From Bacteroides cutis (GTDB taxonomy: Bacteria > Bacteroidota > Bacteroidia > Bacteroidales > Bacteroidaceae): DNA of 64,000 bases. The notes beneath the pieces are model-generated. The model searched no databases. It was not told the DNA's origin and was given only the letters and a program-made list of their open reading frames with translations. The DNA lies in contig NZ_OEST01000008.1 of NCBI RefSeq assembly GCF_900241005.1, forward strand, positions 62,001 to 126,000, read 5' to 3'. Every line of letters starts with the position of its first letter. Positions within the stretch are counted from its first letter, which is position 1. This document shows positions 27,777 to 35,448 of the stretch, one piece after another. Position numbers and translations under genes: made by a program.

Positions 27777-29180
27777 ATGGAGAAAAACAAAAAAAGTAAG
27801 ATAACCCGTCGTGATTTCTTCAAACTTACCGGAGCGGGGGTAATGGCATCTGCCGCCGCATTGTATGGCTGTTCGCATAAGAAAGAAAATACTGATAGTG
27901 AAACGGCTGCATTAGGCGAAATCCCTACTGATAAAATGGTGTATCGCACCAATCCCACTACAGGTGACCGTATATCTTTATTAGGCTATGGTTGTATGCG
28001 TTGGCCTACTCGTAAAAAAGCAGATGGAAGCGGAGACGAAATAGACCAGGAAGCTGTCAATGAACTGATAGATTATGCCATTGCCCATGGAGTAAACTAT
28101 TTCGATACATCCCCAGCTTATGTGCAAGGCCTATCGGAACGTGCCACAGGCATTGCCTTGAAACGCCATCCGAGAGACAAATTCTTCCTCGCCACCAAAC
28201 TATCAAATTTCAGCCCCACTACCCACAGCCGGGAAGAATCGCTTGCCATGTATCACCGTTCTTTCAATGAACTGCAAGTGAACTACATCGACTACCTTCT
28301 ACTACACGGCATCGGCATGGGGGGTATGGAAGCCTTGCATAGCCGCTATCTGGATAACGGTATGCTTGATTTCCTATTGAAAGAACGGGAAGCAGGACGT
28401 ATCCGCAATCTAGGCTTTTCCTATCATGGCGACATCGAAGTATTCGACTACCTCCTATCCCGACATGACGAACTGAAATGGGACTTCGTACAAATCCAGC
28501 TGAACTACGTAGACTGGAAACACGCCAAAGAAGTGAATGCCCGTAACACCGATGCCGAATATCTGTATGGTGAACTCGTAAAACGTGGCATCCCCGCCGT
28601 CATCATGGAACCTTTACTGGGTGGACGTCTTTCCAAACTGAACGACCACCTGATGGCACGTTTGAAGCAACGCCGTCCGCAAGACAGTGTCGCCTCTTGG
28701 GCTTTCCGTTTTGCAGGTACATTTTCCAATGTACTGACCGTATTAAGCGGCATGACCTATATGGAACATCTTCAGGATAATTTACGTACATTTTCGCCTC
28801 TCATCCCCTGTACGGAAGAAGAAATAGCTCTACTGGAAGATACTGCACAAATGATGCTGACCTACCCTACCGTACCATGTAACGATTGCAAATACTGTAT
28901 GCCATGCCCTTATGGACTGGATATACCCGCTATTTTACTACACTACAACCGATGTATAAATGAAGGAAATGTACCTAAAAGCAGTCAGGATGAGAATTAC
29001 CGGAAGGCACGTCGCGCATTCCTCATCGGCTATGACCGTAGCGTACCCAAACTTCGACAAGCAAGCCATTGTACAGGGTGTAACCAATGCAATCCTCATT
29101 GTCCGCAAGGTATCGATATCCCGAAGAAGTTACAGGAAATAGACCAATTTGTAGAAAAGCTCAAACAAGAGAGACTATAG
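27777..29180 (+). CDS. Tat-exported aldo/keto reductase with C-terminal 2x[4Fe-4S] domain
   Basis: Predicted exported lipoprotein oxidoreductase of 467 residues. It has the twin-arginine signal R11-R12-DFFK and a lipobox with Cys32. The aldo/keto reductase barrel (about 50-340) keeps the tetrad D110, Y115, K141, H177. The C-terminus carries two ferredoxin-type sets, C368/371/374/377 and C432/435/438/442. Because NAD(P)H is scarce outside the cytoplasm, electrons probably arrive through the Fe-S clusters, perhaps from the polyferredoxin upstream (inference). The substrate, likely a carbonyl or quinone-like compound, is unknown. Confidence 0.9.
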   Translation: MEKNKKSKITRRDFFKLTGAGVMASAAALYGCSHKKENTDSETAALGEIPTDKMVYRTNPTTGDRISLLGYGCMRWPTRKKADGSGDEIDQEAVNELIDYAIAHGVNYFDTSPAYVQGLSERATGIALKRHPRDKFFLATKLSNFSPTTHSREESLAMYHRSFNELQVNYIDYLLLHGIGMGGMEALHSRYLDNGMLDFLLKEREAGRIRNLGFSYHGDIEVFDYLLSRHDELKWDFVQIQLNYVDWKHAKEVNARNTDAEYLYGELVKRGIPAVIMEPLLGGRLSKLNDHLMARLKQRRPQDSVASWAFRFAGTFSNVLTVLSGMTYMEHLQDNLRTFSPLIPCTEEEIALLEDTAQMMLTYPTVPCNDCKYCMPCPYGLDIPAILLHYNRCINEGNVPKSSQDENYRKARRAFLIGYDRSVPKLRQASHCTGCNQCNPHCPQGIDIPKKLQEIDQFVEKLKQERL

Positions 29181-29244
29181 TACAAAGAAAATAAAAAAAG
29201 ACACCGTATTTTTGACGAAATAAACAGATAAGAAAATAACCGAT

Positions 29245-31137
29245 ATGAAGAAGAAATATGTATTTCTCCTCGCCATAACCAGCCTTTGGACTCTGGCAGG
29301 ACTGGCACAAACCACCAAAGATAGCATCCAAATAACCAAAAGCCTGACCATAGATGAAGTGGTGGTGACCGGAACAAGGAACGAAACCGATATCCGGCAT
29401 TTGCCAATGACAATTTCAGTAGTCGACCGCAAACTGTTGGAACAAAGCTATCAACCTTCTTTACTCCCCACCCTGACGGAACAAGTACCCGGACTTTTCA
29501 CAACATCCCGGGGAATGATGGGATATGGTGTATCGACAGGTGCTGCAGGAGGTATGAGTCTGCGTGGCATAGGTGGTAGTCCGACTGCCGGCTTATTAGT
29601 ATTGATTGACGGACATCCCCAATATATGGGGTTGATGGGACATCCTATTGCAGATGCTTATCAAACCATGATGACCGACCGTGTAGAAGTGCTGCGCGGA
29701 CCGGCTTCCGTATTGTATGGTTCCAATGCAATGGGTGGCGTTATCAATATTGTTACCCGCCGGATGCAGGAAGATGGCGTAAAAACAAGTGCACAGATAG
29801 CATATGGTTCTTATAACACTCTACAGAGCGAGATTTCAAACCGGGTGAAAAAAGGACGTTTCAGCAGTATAGTTACCGGCTCTTACAACCGAACGAACGG
29901 TCATAGGGATGATATGGAGTTTGAGCAATACAGTGGTTACGCCAAATTGGGTTATGAATTTAACAATTTCTGGAAAGTATGGGGAGATGTGAACATCACT
30001 CAATTTAAAGCATCCAACCCCGGAGAAATCAGTAATCCGTACATTGACAACGACTCGCGCATCACACGTGGTATGACGTCTTTCGCCCTTGAAAACCACT
30101 ATGAGCAAACTTCCGGAGCACTCAGTTTCTTCTATAACTGGGGACGTCATAAAATAAACGACGGCTATCATCCCGGAGGGACGCCACAAACCTTTCTTTT
30201 CAATTCCAAAGACCGGATGTTGGGTGTATCATGGTATCAGAGCGCGACATTCTTTTCCGGGAACCGCATAACCGTCGGTTTCGATTATCAGCATTTTGGT
30301 GGCGAGTCCTGGAACAGAGAAATTGTTACCGGTGAGCGTGTACCGGGTGTTGACAAGCAGATGGACGAATTTGCCGGTTACATCGATTTCCGGCAAGACC
30401 TCGGTAGTTGGCTTTCATTGGATGCCGGTATTCGTGTAGATCATCACTCTCATGTAGGTACGGAATGGATACCGCAAGGTGGTCTTTCTTTTCACTTGCC
30501 TAAGCAAGTCGAAGTGAAGGCAATGGTCAGTAAAGGTTTCCGCAACCCTACTATTCGTGAGATGTATATGTTTCCGCCACAAAACCCGGATTTAAAAGCG
30601 GAAAGTCTGATGAATTATGAATTATCCTTCTCACAACGATTATTGAACGGGAACTTGTACTACGGAGTTAATCTTTACTACATCAACGGAGACAACATGA
30701 TCACAAGTCTCCCCGTAAATGGTAAACCACTGAATGTAAATACCGGTGAGATTGAAAACTGGGGAATTGAAACGAATGTGGGTTATCGTATTGATATCCA
30801 TTGGCGGATAAATGCGAATTACAGTTGGCTGCACATGGAAAATCCAGTAGTTGCCGCTCCTGAGCACAAACTCTACGCAGGTGTAGATTTCACCCAAAGA
30901 CGCTGGGGAGTATCAACCGGTTTGCAATACATCAAGGACCTGCATACTAATGTAGTCAAAAGTAAGGAAAAACAAGAAAGTTTTGTCCTTTGGGATCTTC
31001 GTGCCAATTACCGTCTATGCCGATACGCCGACATCTTTGTGAAAGGAGAAAACCTGTTGGCGCAACGATACGAAATAAACAATGGTTTCCCCATGCCCAA
31101 AGCAACTTTCATGGGCGGAGTGAATATCAATTTCTAA
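29245..31137 (+). CDS. TonB-dependent outer-membrane receptor
   Basis: Receptor of 630 residues with a signal peptide (about 1-22), a TonB-box-like region (SLTIDEVVVTGTR, about 35-47), a plug domain (about 48-165, with RVEVLRGPASVLYGSNAMGG) and a beta-barrel ending in NINF. It lacks the N-terminal carboxypeptidase-like domain of SusC proteins, so a small ligand such as a metal chelate or cofactor is more likely than a glycan. It is the last gene of the 25705-31137 operon, 64 bases after the reductase gene. A partner SusD is absent. Confidence 0.92.
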   Translation: MKKKYVFLLAITSLWTLAGLAQTTKDSIQITKSLTIDEVVVTGTRNETDIRHLPMTISVVDRKLLEQSYQPSLLPTLTEQVPGLFTTSRGMMGYGVSTGAAGGMSLRGIGGSPTAGLLVLIDGHPQYMGLMGHPIADAYQTMMTDRVEVLRGPASVLYGSNAMGGVINIVTRRMQEDGVKTSAQIAYGSYNTLQSEISNRVKKGRFSSIVTGSYNRTNGHRDDMEFEQYSGYAKLGYEFNNFWKVWGDVNITQFKASNPGEISNPYIDNDSRITRGMTSFALENHYEQTSGALSFFYNWGRHKINDGYHPGGTPQTFLFNSKDRMLGVSWYQSATFFSGNRITVGFDYQHFGGESWNREIVTGERVPGVDKQMDEFAGYIDFRQDLGSWLSLDAGIRVDHHSHVGTEWIPQGGLSFHLPKQVEVKAMVSKGFRNPTIREMYMFPPQNPDLKAESLMNYELSFSQRLLNGNLYYGVNLYYINGDNMITSLPVNGKPLNVNTGEIENWGIETNVGYRIDIHWRINANYSWLHMENPVVAAPEHKLYAGVDFTQRRWGVSTGLQYIKDLHTNVVKSKEKQESFVLWDLRANYRLCRYADIFVKGENLLAQRYEINNGFPMPKATFMGGVNINF

Positions 31138-31163
31138 TATCAAATAGTAAATTCCTTTTTTTC

Positions 31164-31250
31164 GGCGACTTGCACAATACTAATTCCACCGATGGCCCAT
31201 TTTGGGTTAGCTGAATAACATATTAGTGGATATAGTTGTGCAAAGTCGCC
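31164..31250 (+). terminator. long hairpin terminator after the TonB receptor
   Basis: GGCGACTTGCACAA and TTGTGCAAAGTCGCC pair with one bulge, and CTAAT/ATTAG extends the stem. Eight or more T follow. It ends the first redox operon. Confidence 0.7.
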
Positions 31251-31280
31251 TGTTTTTTTTAATCGACACATATATACAAA

Positions 31281-31294
31281 AAAATGGCCATTTT
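31281..31294. promoter_or_regulatory. AAAATGGCCATTTT palindrome
   Basis: Perfect 14-bp palindrome made of two AAAATGG half-sites, the same core found in the element at 31329. It may be an additional binding site for the redox-regulon activator. Confidence 0.4.
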
Positions 31295-31328
31295 AAATAG
31301 ATATCCGAATACCAACACATGAAAATCA

Positions 31329-31374
31329 GTAAAAATGGTATAAACTCCCCGCATATAGTTAAGTCCATTTTTAC
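31329..31374 (+). promoter_or_regulatory. operator-like element 2 of the redox regulon
   Basis: GTAAAAATGGTATAAAC (31329-31345) matches the upstream element of the first redox operon. The arms GTAAAAATGG (31329-31338) and CCATTTTTAC (31365-31374) form a perfect 10-base inverted repeat, centred about 32 bases before the -7 box. Confidence 0.6.
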
Positions 31375-31383
31375 ACAACGCGG

Positions 31384-31391
31384 TAACTTTG
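31384..31391 (+). promoter_or_regulatory. -7 box of the flavodoxin operon
   Basis: TAACTTTG matches TAnnTTTG and is followed by CAATATAAAA, as at the first redox operon. It lies 23 bases before the start codon. Confidence 0.65.
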
Positions 31392-31414
31392 CAATATAAA
31401 AAAACAAATAAATT

Positions 31415-32089
31415 ATGAAGAAGTTATTATTAATTTTCCTAATGCTACTGACAGTATTGTCTGTAGAAGCTTGTGGCGGTTCCAACAACGAGCCATATAC
31501 ACCCGAACAGCCCGGAACATCCGAACAACCGGACGAAGAAGGTAATGATAAACCCGATACTCCAGCACCCGGAGGTAAAGGGCGCTATTTAGTACTTTAC
31601 AACTCACGTACGAGTAATACCGAACGTGTGGCAAAACGAATTCAAGCGGTACTCAATTGTGACATACTGGAAGTTGAACCGCAAATGCCTTACGAGAATG
31701 ATTATAATTCCATGTTGAAACGTGCACAGGAAGAATTAGCTGCTATCCGACAAGGAAATTATCCGGCTGTTAAAACCTCAGTAGAGAATTTCGATGATTA
31801 TGATATTGTCTTCATCGGCTATCCGATCTGGTACAGTAGTATAGCAACTCCGATGCAGACATTTCTGCATGAACATGCCTCGAAACTGGCAAGTAAACAA
31901 GTTGCTCTATTCGCGACAAGTGGAAGTAGCGGCATTTCAACCTCGGTCAGTGAAGTCCGCAAACTTTGCCCCTATGCGACAATAATCAACCAGACATTAC
32001 TGTTGACTTCTTCGGATCTATCGCAAATGGACACCCACATTACCGAATGGCTCAACAAGATCGGAGTAAAACGGGAAGATCAGGAGTAA
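31415..32089 (+). CDS. lipoprotein-anchored flavodoxin
   Basis: Flavodoxin of 224 residues with a signal peptide and lipobox (LSVEAC, Cys20), then a Pro/Glu-rich linker (about 25-55) and a flavodoxin domain. The FMN phosphate loop is SRTSNTERVAKRI. Flavodoxins usually act in the cytoplasm, so a lipid-anchored one points to electron transfer in the periplasm or at the cell surface. It has its own promoter sharing the design of the polyferredoxin operon. The true partner is inferred to be the exported aldo/keto reductase or polyferredoxin. Confidence 0.9.
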   Translation: MKKLLLIFLMLLTVLSVEACGGSNNEPYTPEQPGTSEQPDEEGNDKPDTPAPGGKGRYLVLYNSRTSNTERVAKRIQAVLNCDILEVEPQMPYENDYNSMLKRAQEELAAIRQGNYPAVKTSVENFDDYDIVFIGYPIWYSSIATPMQTFLHEHASKLASKQVALFATSGSSGISTSVSEVRKLCPYATIINQTLLLTSSDLSQMDTHITEWLNKIGVKREDQE

Positions 32090-32223
32090 CCCGGTGTCTC
32101 TTCATGGAACGGAAATATAACGAAAAAAAATACCTGTCAGTATGGGCAAACAACATTCTCGAGCCAAACGTCGTTTAACCCTGCAAACCAGATCAATAAC
32201 TTTATCCAATAAATGAAACGATT

Positions 32224-33039
32224 ATGAATAAATTTCTTTTATTTTCAGCACTCTGTATTTTAACACTCAATGTTATGGCACAAGAAAAAATTGTACAGAC
32301 AGCAGGGCGTAACCAGTTAGGTACATTCGCCCCGAAATTTGCGGAACTCAACGATGATGTCCTCTTTGGCGAAGTATGGAACCGTACCGACAAACTTGGT
32401 CTCCGTGACCGAAGTTTAGTAACCATCACCTCCCTGATCAGCCAAGGTATCACGGACAGTTCTCTCATCCACCATCTTCAATCAGCAAAGAAGAATGGTA
32501 TCACCCGCACAGAAATAGCCGAAATTATCACCCACATTAGCTTCTATGCCGGTTGGCCGAAAGCATGGGCAGCATTTAATCTTGCAAAAGACATATGGGC
32601 TGAAGACACGACCGGTGAGGATGCCAAAGCAACCTTCCAACGCGAAATGATTTTCCCCATCGGCGAACCTAATACTGCCTACGCACAGTACTTCATCGGT
32701 AACAGCTACCTCGCTCCTGTTTCACGTGAACAGGTGAACATATCCAATGTCACTTTTGAACCTCGCTGCCGCAATAATTGGCACATCCACCGTGCAACGA
32801 AAGGCGGCGGACAGATGCTTATCGGTGTAGCCGGTCGAGGATGGTATCAGGAAGAGGGCAAACCAGCGGTAGAAATCCTGCCCGGTACAGTCATCCATAT
32901 CCCCGCCAATGTAAAACACTGGCATGGTGCAGCGGCAAACAGTTGGTTTGCCCATCTGGCCTTCGAAGTTTCCGGTGAAAATATTTCCAACGAGTGGCTT
33001 GAACCGGTAACTGAGGAAGAATATTATAAACTTAAATAG
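32224..33039 (+). CDS. secreted carboxymuconolactone-decarboxylase-like / cupin fusion
   Basis: Two-domain protein of 271 residues with a signal peptide (about 1-19). The CMD domain (about 35-125) has HH (residues 80-81) where AhpD-like relatives have their CxxC, so thiol peroxidase activity is unlikely. The cupin domain (about 150-255) has metal-type histidines in NNWHIHRATKGGG and ANVKHWHGA. The fusion is common in gut Bacteroidetes beside flavodoxin and aldo/keto reductase genes, but its reaction is not known. It lies 134 bases after the flavodoxin gene and is probably co-transcribed. Confidence 0.87.
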   Translation: MNKFLLFSALCILTLNVMAQEKIVQTAGRNQLGTFAPKFAELNDDVLFGEVWNRTDKLGLRDRSLVTITSLISQGITDSSLIHHLQSAKKNGITRTEIAEIITHISFYAGWPKAWAAFNLAKDIWAEDTTGEDAKATFQREMIFPIGEPNTAYAQYFIGNSYLAPVSREQVNISNVTFEPRCRNNWHIHRATKGGGQMLIGVAGRGWYQEEGKPAVEILPGTVIHIPANVKHWHGAAANSWFAHLAFEVSGENISNEWLEPVTEEEYYKLK

Positions 33040-33096
33040 GCTTGATCAGATTATTAAAATAATACTATTATAAAACATATAAACTCCCAATAAAAT

Positions 33097-33133
33097 AAAT
33101 TAAGTCTCACAGAAAAACTGTGAGACTTAATTT
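33097..33133 (+). terminator. terminator after the CMD-cupin gene
   Basis: Perfect 16-base arms (AAATTAAGTCTCACAG and its complement) enclose an A5 loop and are followed by T residues. It ends the flavodoxin operon and isolates the YiiX-like gene. Confidence 0.8.
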
Positions 33134-33161
33134 TACATTTGTATCATAAGAAAAATAATCA

Positions 33162-33178
33162 TTGATACCATTTTAGAC
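33162..33178 (-). promoter_or_regulatory. inverted copy of the redox-regulon core element
   Basis: The minus strand reads GTCTAAAATGGTATCAA, sharing AAAATGGTAT and flanking AA with the element at 31329. It lies just upstream of the promoter at 33190, so the YiiX/DUF4878 unit may belong to the same regulon. Confidence 0.35.
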
Positions 33179-33189
33179 AATAAAAGTAG

Positions 33190-33197
33190 TATCTTTG
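33190..33197 (+). promoter_or_regulatory. -7 box upstream of the YiiX-like gene
   Basis: TATCTTTG matches TAnnTTTG and would give a leader of about 75 bases before the ATG at 33280. A second match, TATATTTG at 33266-33273, lies almost on the start codon. Confidence 0.45.
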
Positions 33198-33279
33198 AAC
33201 CATTGGAAACAACAAACTCAAATTTAGTCCGATAAAAGAATTGTTGTGATTTGCTTTCATTTTTTTATATTTGTGGCAA

Positions 33280-33921
33280 ATGGAAAGGAAAATTCATATA
33301 TCATCGATTGTGAACGGACTGCTTTGCTTGTTTTGTTTATTCAGCTTTACAAACTGCATGGACAGAAACAAAAGCAAGAAACAATCGGTTGATTTGCCAC
33401 AAGAACTGTTCCGGGACGGAGATATCGTCTTCAGAAGAGGTACAGGCATTACAAGCAGGATTGTATTGGCGGCAGACCGGGAAGGCAGTTATTCGCACGT
33501 GGGCATTCTGAAAAAAGAAAACGGAAAATGGCATGTAATACATGCAGTCCCTGGAGAACCGGATTTCAAAGGTGATGCAGACAGGGTGAAAATGGAAACG
33601 ATAGAACATTTTTTTGAGGCTGGAAAAGCCATAAGAGGTGCAGTGATGCGTGTATCGAAAGATTCAACCGTAGCATGTAAAGCAGCAAAAAACGCCTTGA
33701 ACCTCTTTCTGAAACGTGTGCCGTTTGACCACAGTTACAACCTGAATGACACAACTGAAATGTATTGTACGGAGTTGATAGATTATGTATACCGTAAAGA
33801 AGGAGTAGACTTACCTGAGGGACGTATCAGCTCTATCAATATACCGGGGCTCCGTGGTGACTATTTATTGCCGAATGACATTGTACAGAGCAAACGTCTC
33901 TGTTTGATATACTATTTTTAA
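33280..33921 (+). CDS. YiiX/YebB-like permuted NlpC/P60-fold lipoprotein
   Basis: Papain-fold hydrolase of about 213 residues. I chose the ATG at 33280 because the earlier start is TTG and overlaps a promoter-like box. Lipobox FSFTNC follows a hydrophobic signal. The family pattern is permuted: GDIVFRRG, then the catalytic-type His in SYSHVGI, and the nucleophile-type Cys later in TEMYCTELIDYVY. Members are thought to cleave amide or ester bonds in cell-wall or lipid substrates, but the substrate here is unknown. It is 30 bases before the DUF4878 gene. Confidence 0.85.
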   Translation: MERKIHISSIVNGLLCLFCLFSFTNCMDRNKSKKQSVDLPQELFRDGDIVFRRGTGITSRIVLAADREGSYSHVGILKKENGKWHVIHAVPGEPDFKGDADRVKMETIEHFFEAGKAIRGAVMRVSKDSTVACKAAKNALNLFLKRVPFDHSYNLNDTTEMYCTELIDYVYRKEGVDLPEGRISSINIPGLRGDYLLPNDIVQSKRLCLIYYF

Positions 33922-33951
33922 ACACACATTATTCATTTAAAACAAAAGCGT

Positions 33952-34362
33952 ATGAAAAAAGTATTGTATTTCAGCCTTGTGTTGACAGTCATGCTGGCAA
34001 TGGTATCTTGTTCTTCCTCCACGAATTCTCCCGGAGCTGCAATGAAAGAATACAGCAAATACCTCCAAAAAGGTGATTATGTAAAGTTTGTAGATGGACT
34101 GGCATTCGATGACAAACAAACTCCCGAACAGATCAAAGAGCAAAAAGAAGGATTGGCTTCCATGATCAAAGAAAAAGGGATGAAAGAGTACGAAAAGAAA
34201 GGTGGAATTAAGGATATCGAAATTTTATCTGAAACAATCTCTGAAGATGGCAATACAGCTGTTGTAAAAACAAAAACGACTTTTGGAAACGGTGAAACGG
34301 AAGAAGGCGACCAAAAGATGGTGAAAAAAGATGGCAAGTGGCTGATGTCGTTGGGTAAATAA
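33952..34362 (+). CDS. DUF4878-like small lipoprotein
   Basis: Lipoprotein of 136 residues: signal peptide with lipobox (LAMVSC, Cys20), a Ser-rich linker and a compact SnoaL/NTF2-like domain rich in Lys and Glu, ending in DGKWLMSLGK, typical of DUF4878. No catalytic residues are evident. It is co-directional with the YiiX-like gene and ends at a bidirectional terminator. Function unknown. Confidence 0.75.
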   Translation: MKKVLYFSLVLTVMLAMVSCSSSTNSPGAAMKEYSKYLQKGDYVKFVDGLAFDDKQTPEQIKEQKEGLASMIKEKGMKEYEKKGGIKDIEILSETISEDGNTAVVKTKTTFGNGETEEGDQKMVKKDGKWLMSLGK

Positions 34363-34380
34363 ATAGACCTATGATATATA

Positions 34381-34435
34381 AAAAGCCGGACAGGAACGGA
34401 AAGAAAATGCTTTCAACCGTTGCTGTCCGGTTTTT
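34381..34435. terminator. bidirectional terminator between DUF4878 and AraC genes
   Basis: CCGGACAG pairs with CTGTCCGG, and AACGG/CCGTT pairs inside. A runs on the left and T runs on the right allow it to work for both converging genes. Confidence 0.75.
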
Positions 34436-34480
34436 AATTACATCATGTAACCTTCAATAGAAAATATTCTCAAAATAGTT

Positions 34481-35362
34481 CTATTGCCTACGGTATTCTT
34501 TGGGCGACAATCCGGTGTGATGTTTAAAGTACTTGCCAAAGAAAGACTGATTGGCAAAGTGGAGTTCATCGGCAATTTCCTGGATACTCAATTCGGAAGA
34601 TTTGAGTAAAGCTTTTGCTTCAAGGATGACAAGACTATCAATCCATTCGCCGGCAGTCTTTCCACTCACCTCTTTTACTACCGTAGAAAGGTGTTTGGCA
34701 GTAAGGAACATTTTATCGGCATAGAATGATACGCTACGTTCATTCTTATAAGACTCGGTAATGGAACGGATAAAACGTTCGAACAAATCTTCCTTACGGC
34801 TTTTCGGTATGCGCTCCTGTACGACATGCCCCTGATAGATATTATAAATCTCATAAAAAAGAGCCATCAGCAATCCCTGTGTAATCTCTTTACGATAGGG
34901 ATTGTCCTTCAGTTTCACTTTACTCCAAAGGAAAGAATGATATTCCCGGAAAGACTGCAGTTCTTCCGGACTAATAGACATACAAGGGCGCTCTTTTATC
35001 ATAAAAAACATAGGAAACAATTGTTGCATGGTAGGTATCACCATATCCATAAAATCTCTGGACACGGCAATAAAACTACCGGAGAAATCTGTAGAACGTT
35101 CACCTTGCTGTACAATCTGCTCCGGCAGAATGACGGCAAGCATCCCCTCCTTCATTTCATATTCCTGCAAATTGATATTCATTCTACACCATCCCCGATT
35201 ACAGACAGCCAAGCAGGCTACATTCAATCGGGTGGGATAAAGTGATAAAGGCATATCTTTTATATCATCAAAAATCGCGAAATCATTACCGATAAAGTCA
35301 ATCTTCGGTAAATGATGTATTAATGATATATCTACATTGCGTATACTTTTTTGTTTGTCCAT
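34481..35362 (-). CDS. AraC-family transcriptional regulator
   Basis: Regulator of 293 residues with an N-terminal cupin-like sensing region (about 20-150) and a C-terminal pair of helix-turn-helix motifs (about 195-293), seen in FYADKMFLTAKHLSTVVKEVSGK and the closing QSFFGKYFKHHTGLSPKEYRRQ. This class, next to aldo/keto reductase, flavodoxin and CMD-cupin genes, often controls them. It is the best candidate for the factor that binds the shared elements at 25602, 31329 and 33162 (inference). A -7-like TACTTTTG lies on the minus strand at 35382-35389. Confidence 0.9.
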   Translation of the reverse strand: MDKQKSIRNVDISLIHHLPKIDFIGNDFAIFDDIKDMPLSLYPTRLNVACLAVCNRGWCRMNINLQEYEMKEGMLAVILPEQIVQQGERSTDFSGSFIAVSRDFMDMVIPTMQQLFPMFFMIKERPCMSISPEELQSFREYHSFLWSKVKLKDNPYRKEITQGLLMALFYEIYNIYQGHVVQERIPKSRKEDLFERFIRSITESYKNERSVSFYADKMFLTAKHLSTVVKEVSGKTAGEWIDSLVILEAKALLKSSELSIQEIADELHFANQSFFGKYFKHHTGLSPKEYRRQ

Positions 35363-35381
35363 CAGCTTCTTCTTTTGACGA

Positions 35382-35389
35382 CAAAAGTA
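35382..35389 (-). promoter_or_regulatory. -7 box of the AraC gene
   Basis: The minus strand reads TACTTTTG, matching TAnnTTTG, 20 bases before the AraC start codon. Confidence 0.45.
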
Positions 35390-35448
35390 GAATTATTCCT
35401 TGAATTATTGCTCATGTCTTCGCAAAATAAGAAAATATGAACATTTTT

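Noticed and set aside
31281..31294. Terminator
   Set aside because: A 14-bp AT-rich palindrome without a loop or T tract is more like a protein-binding site.
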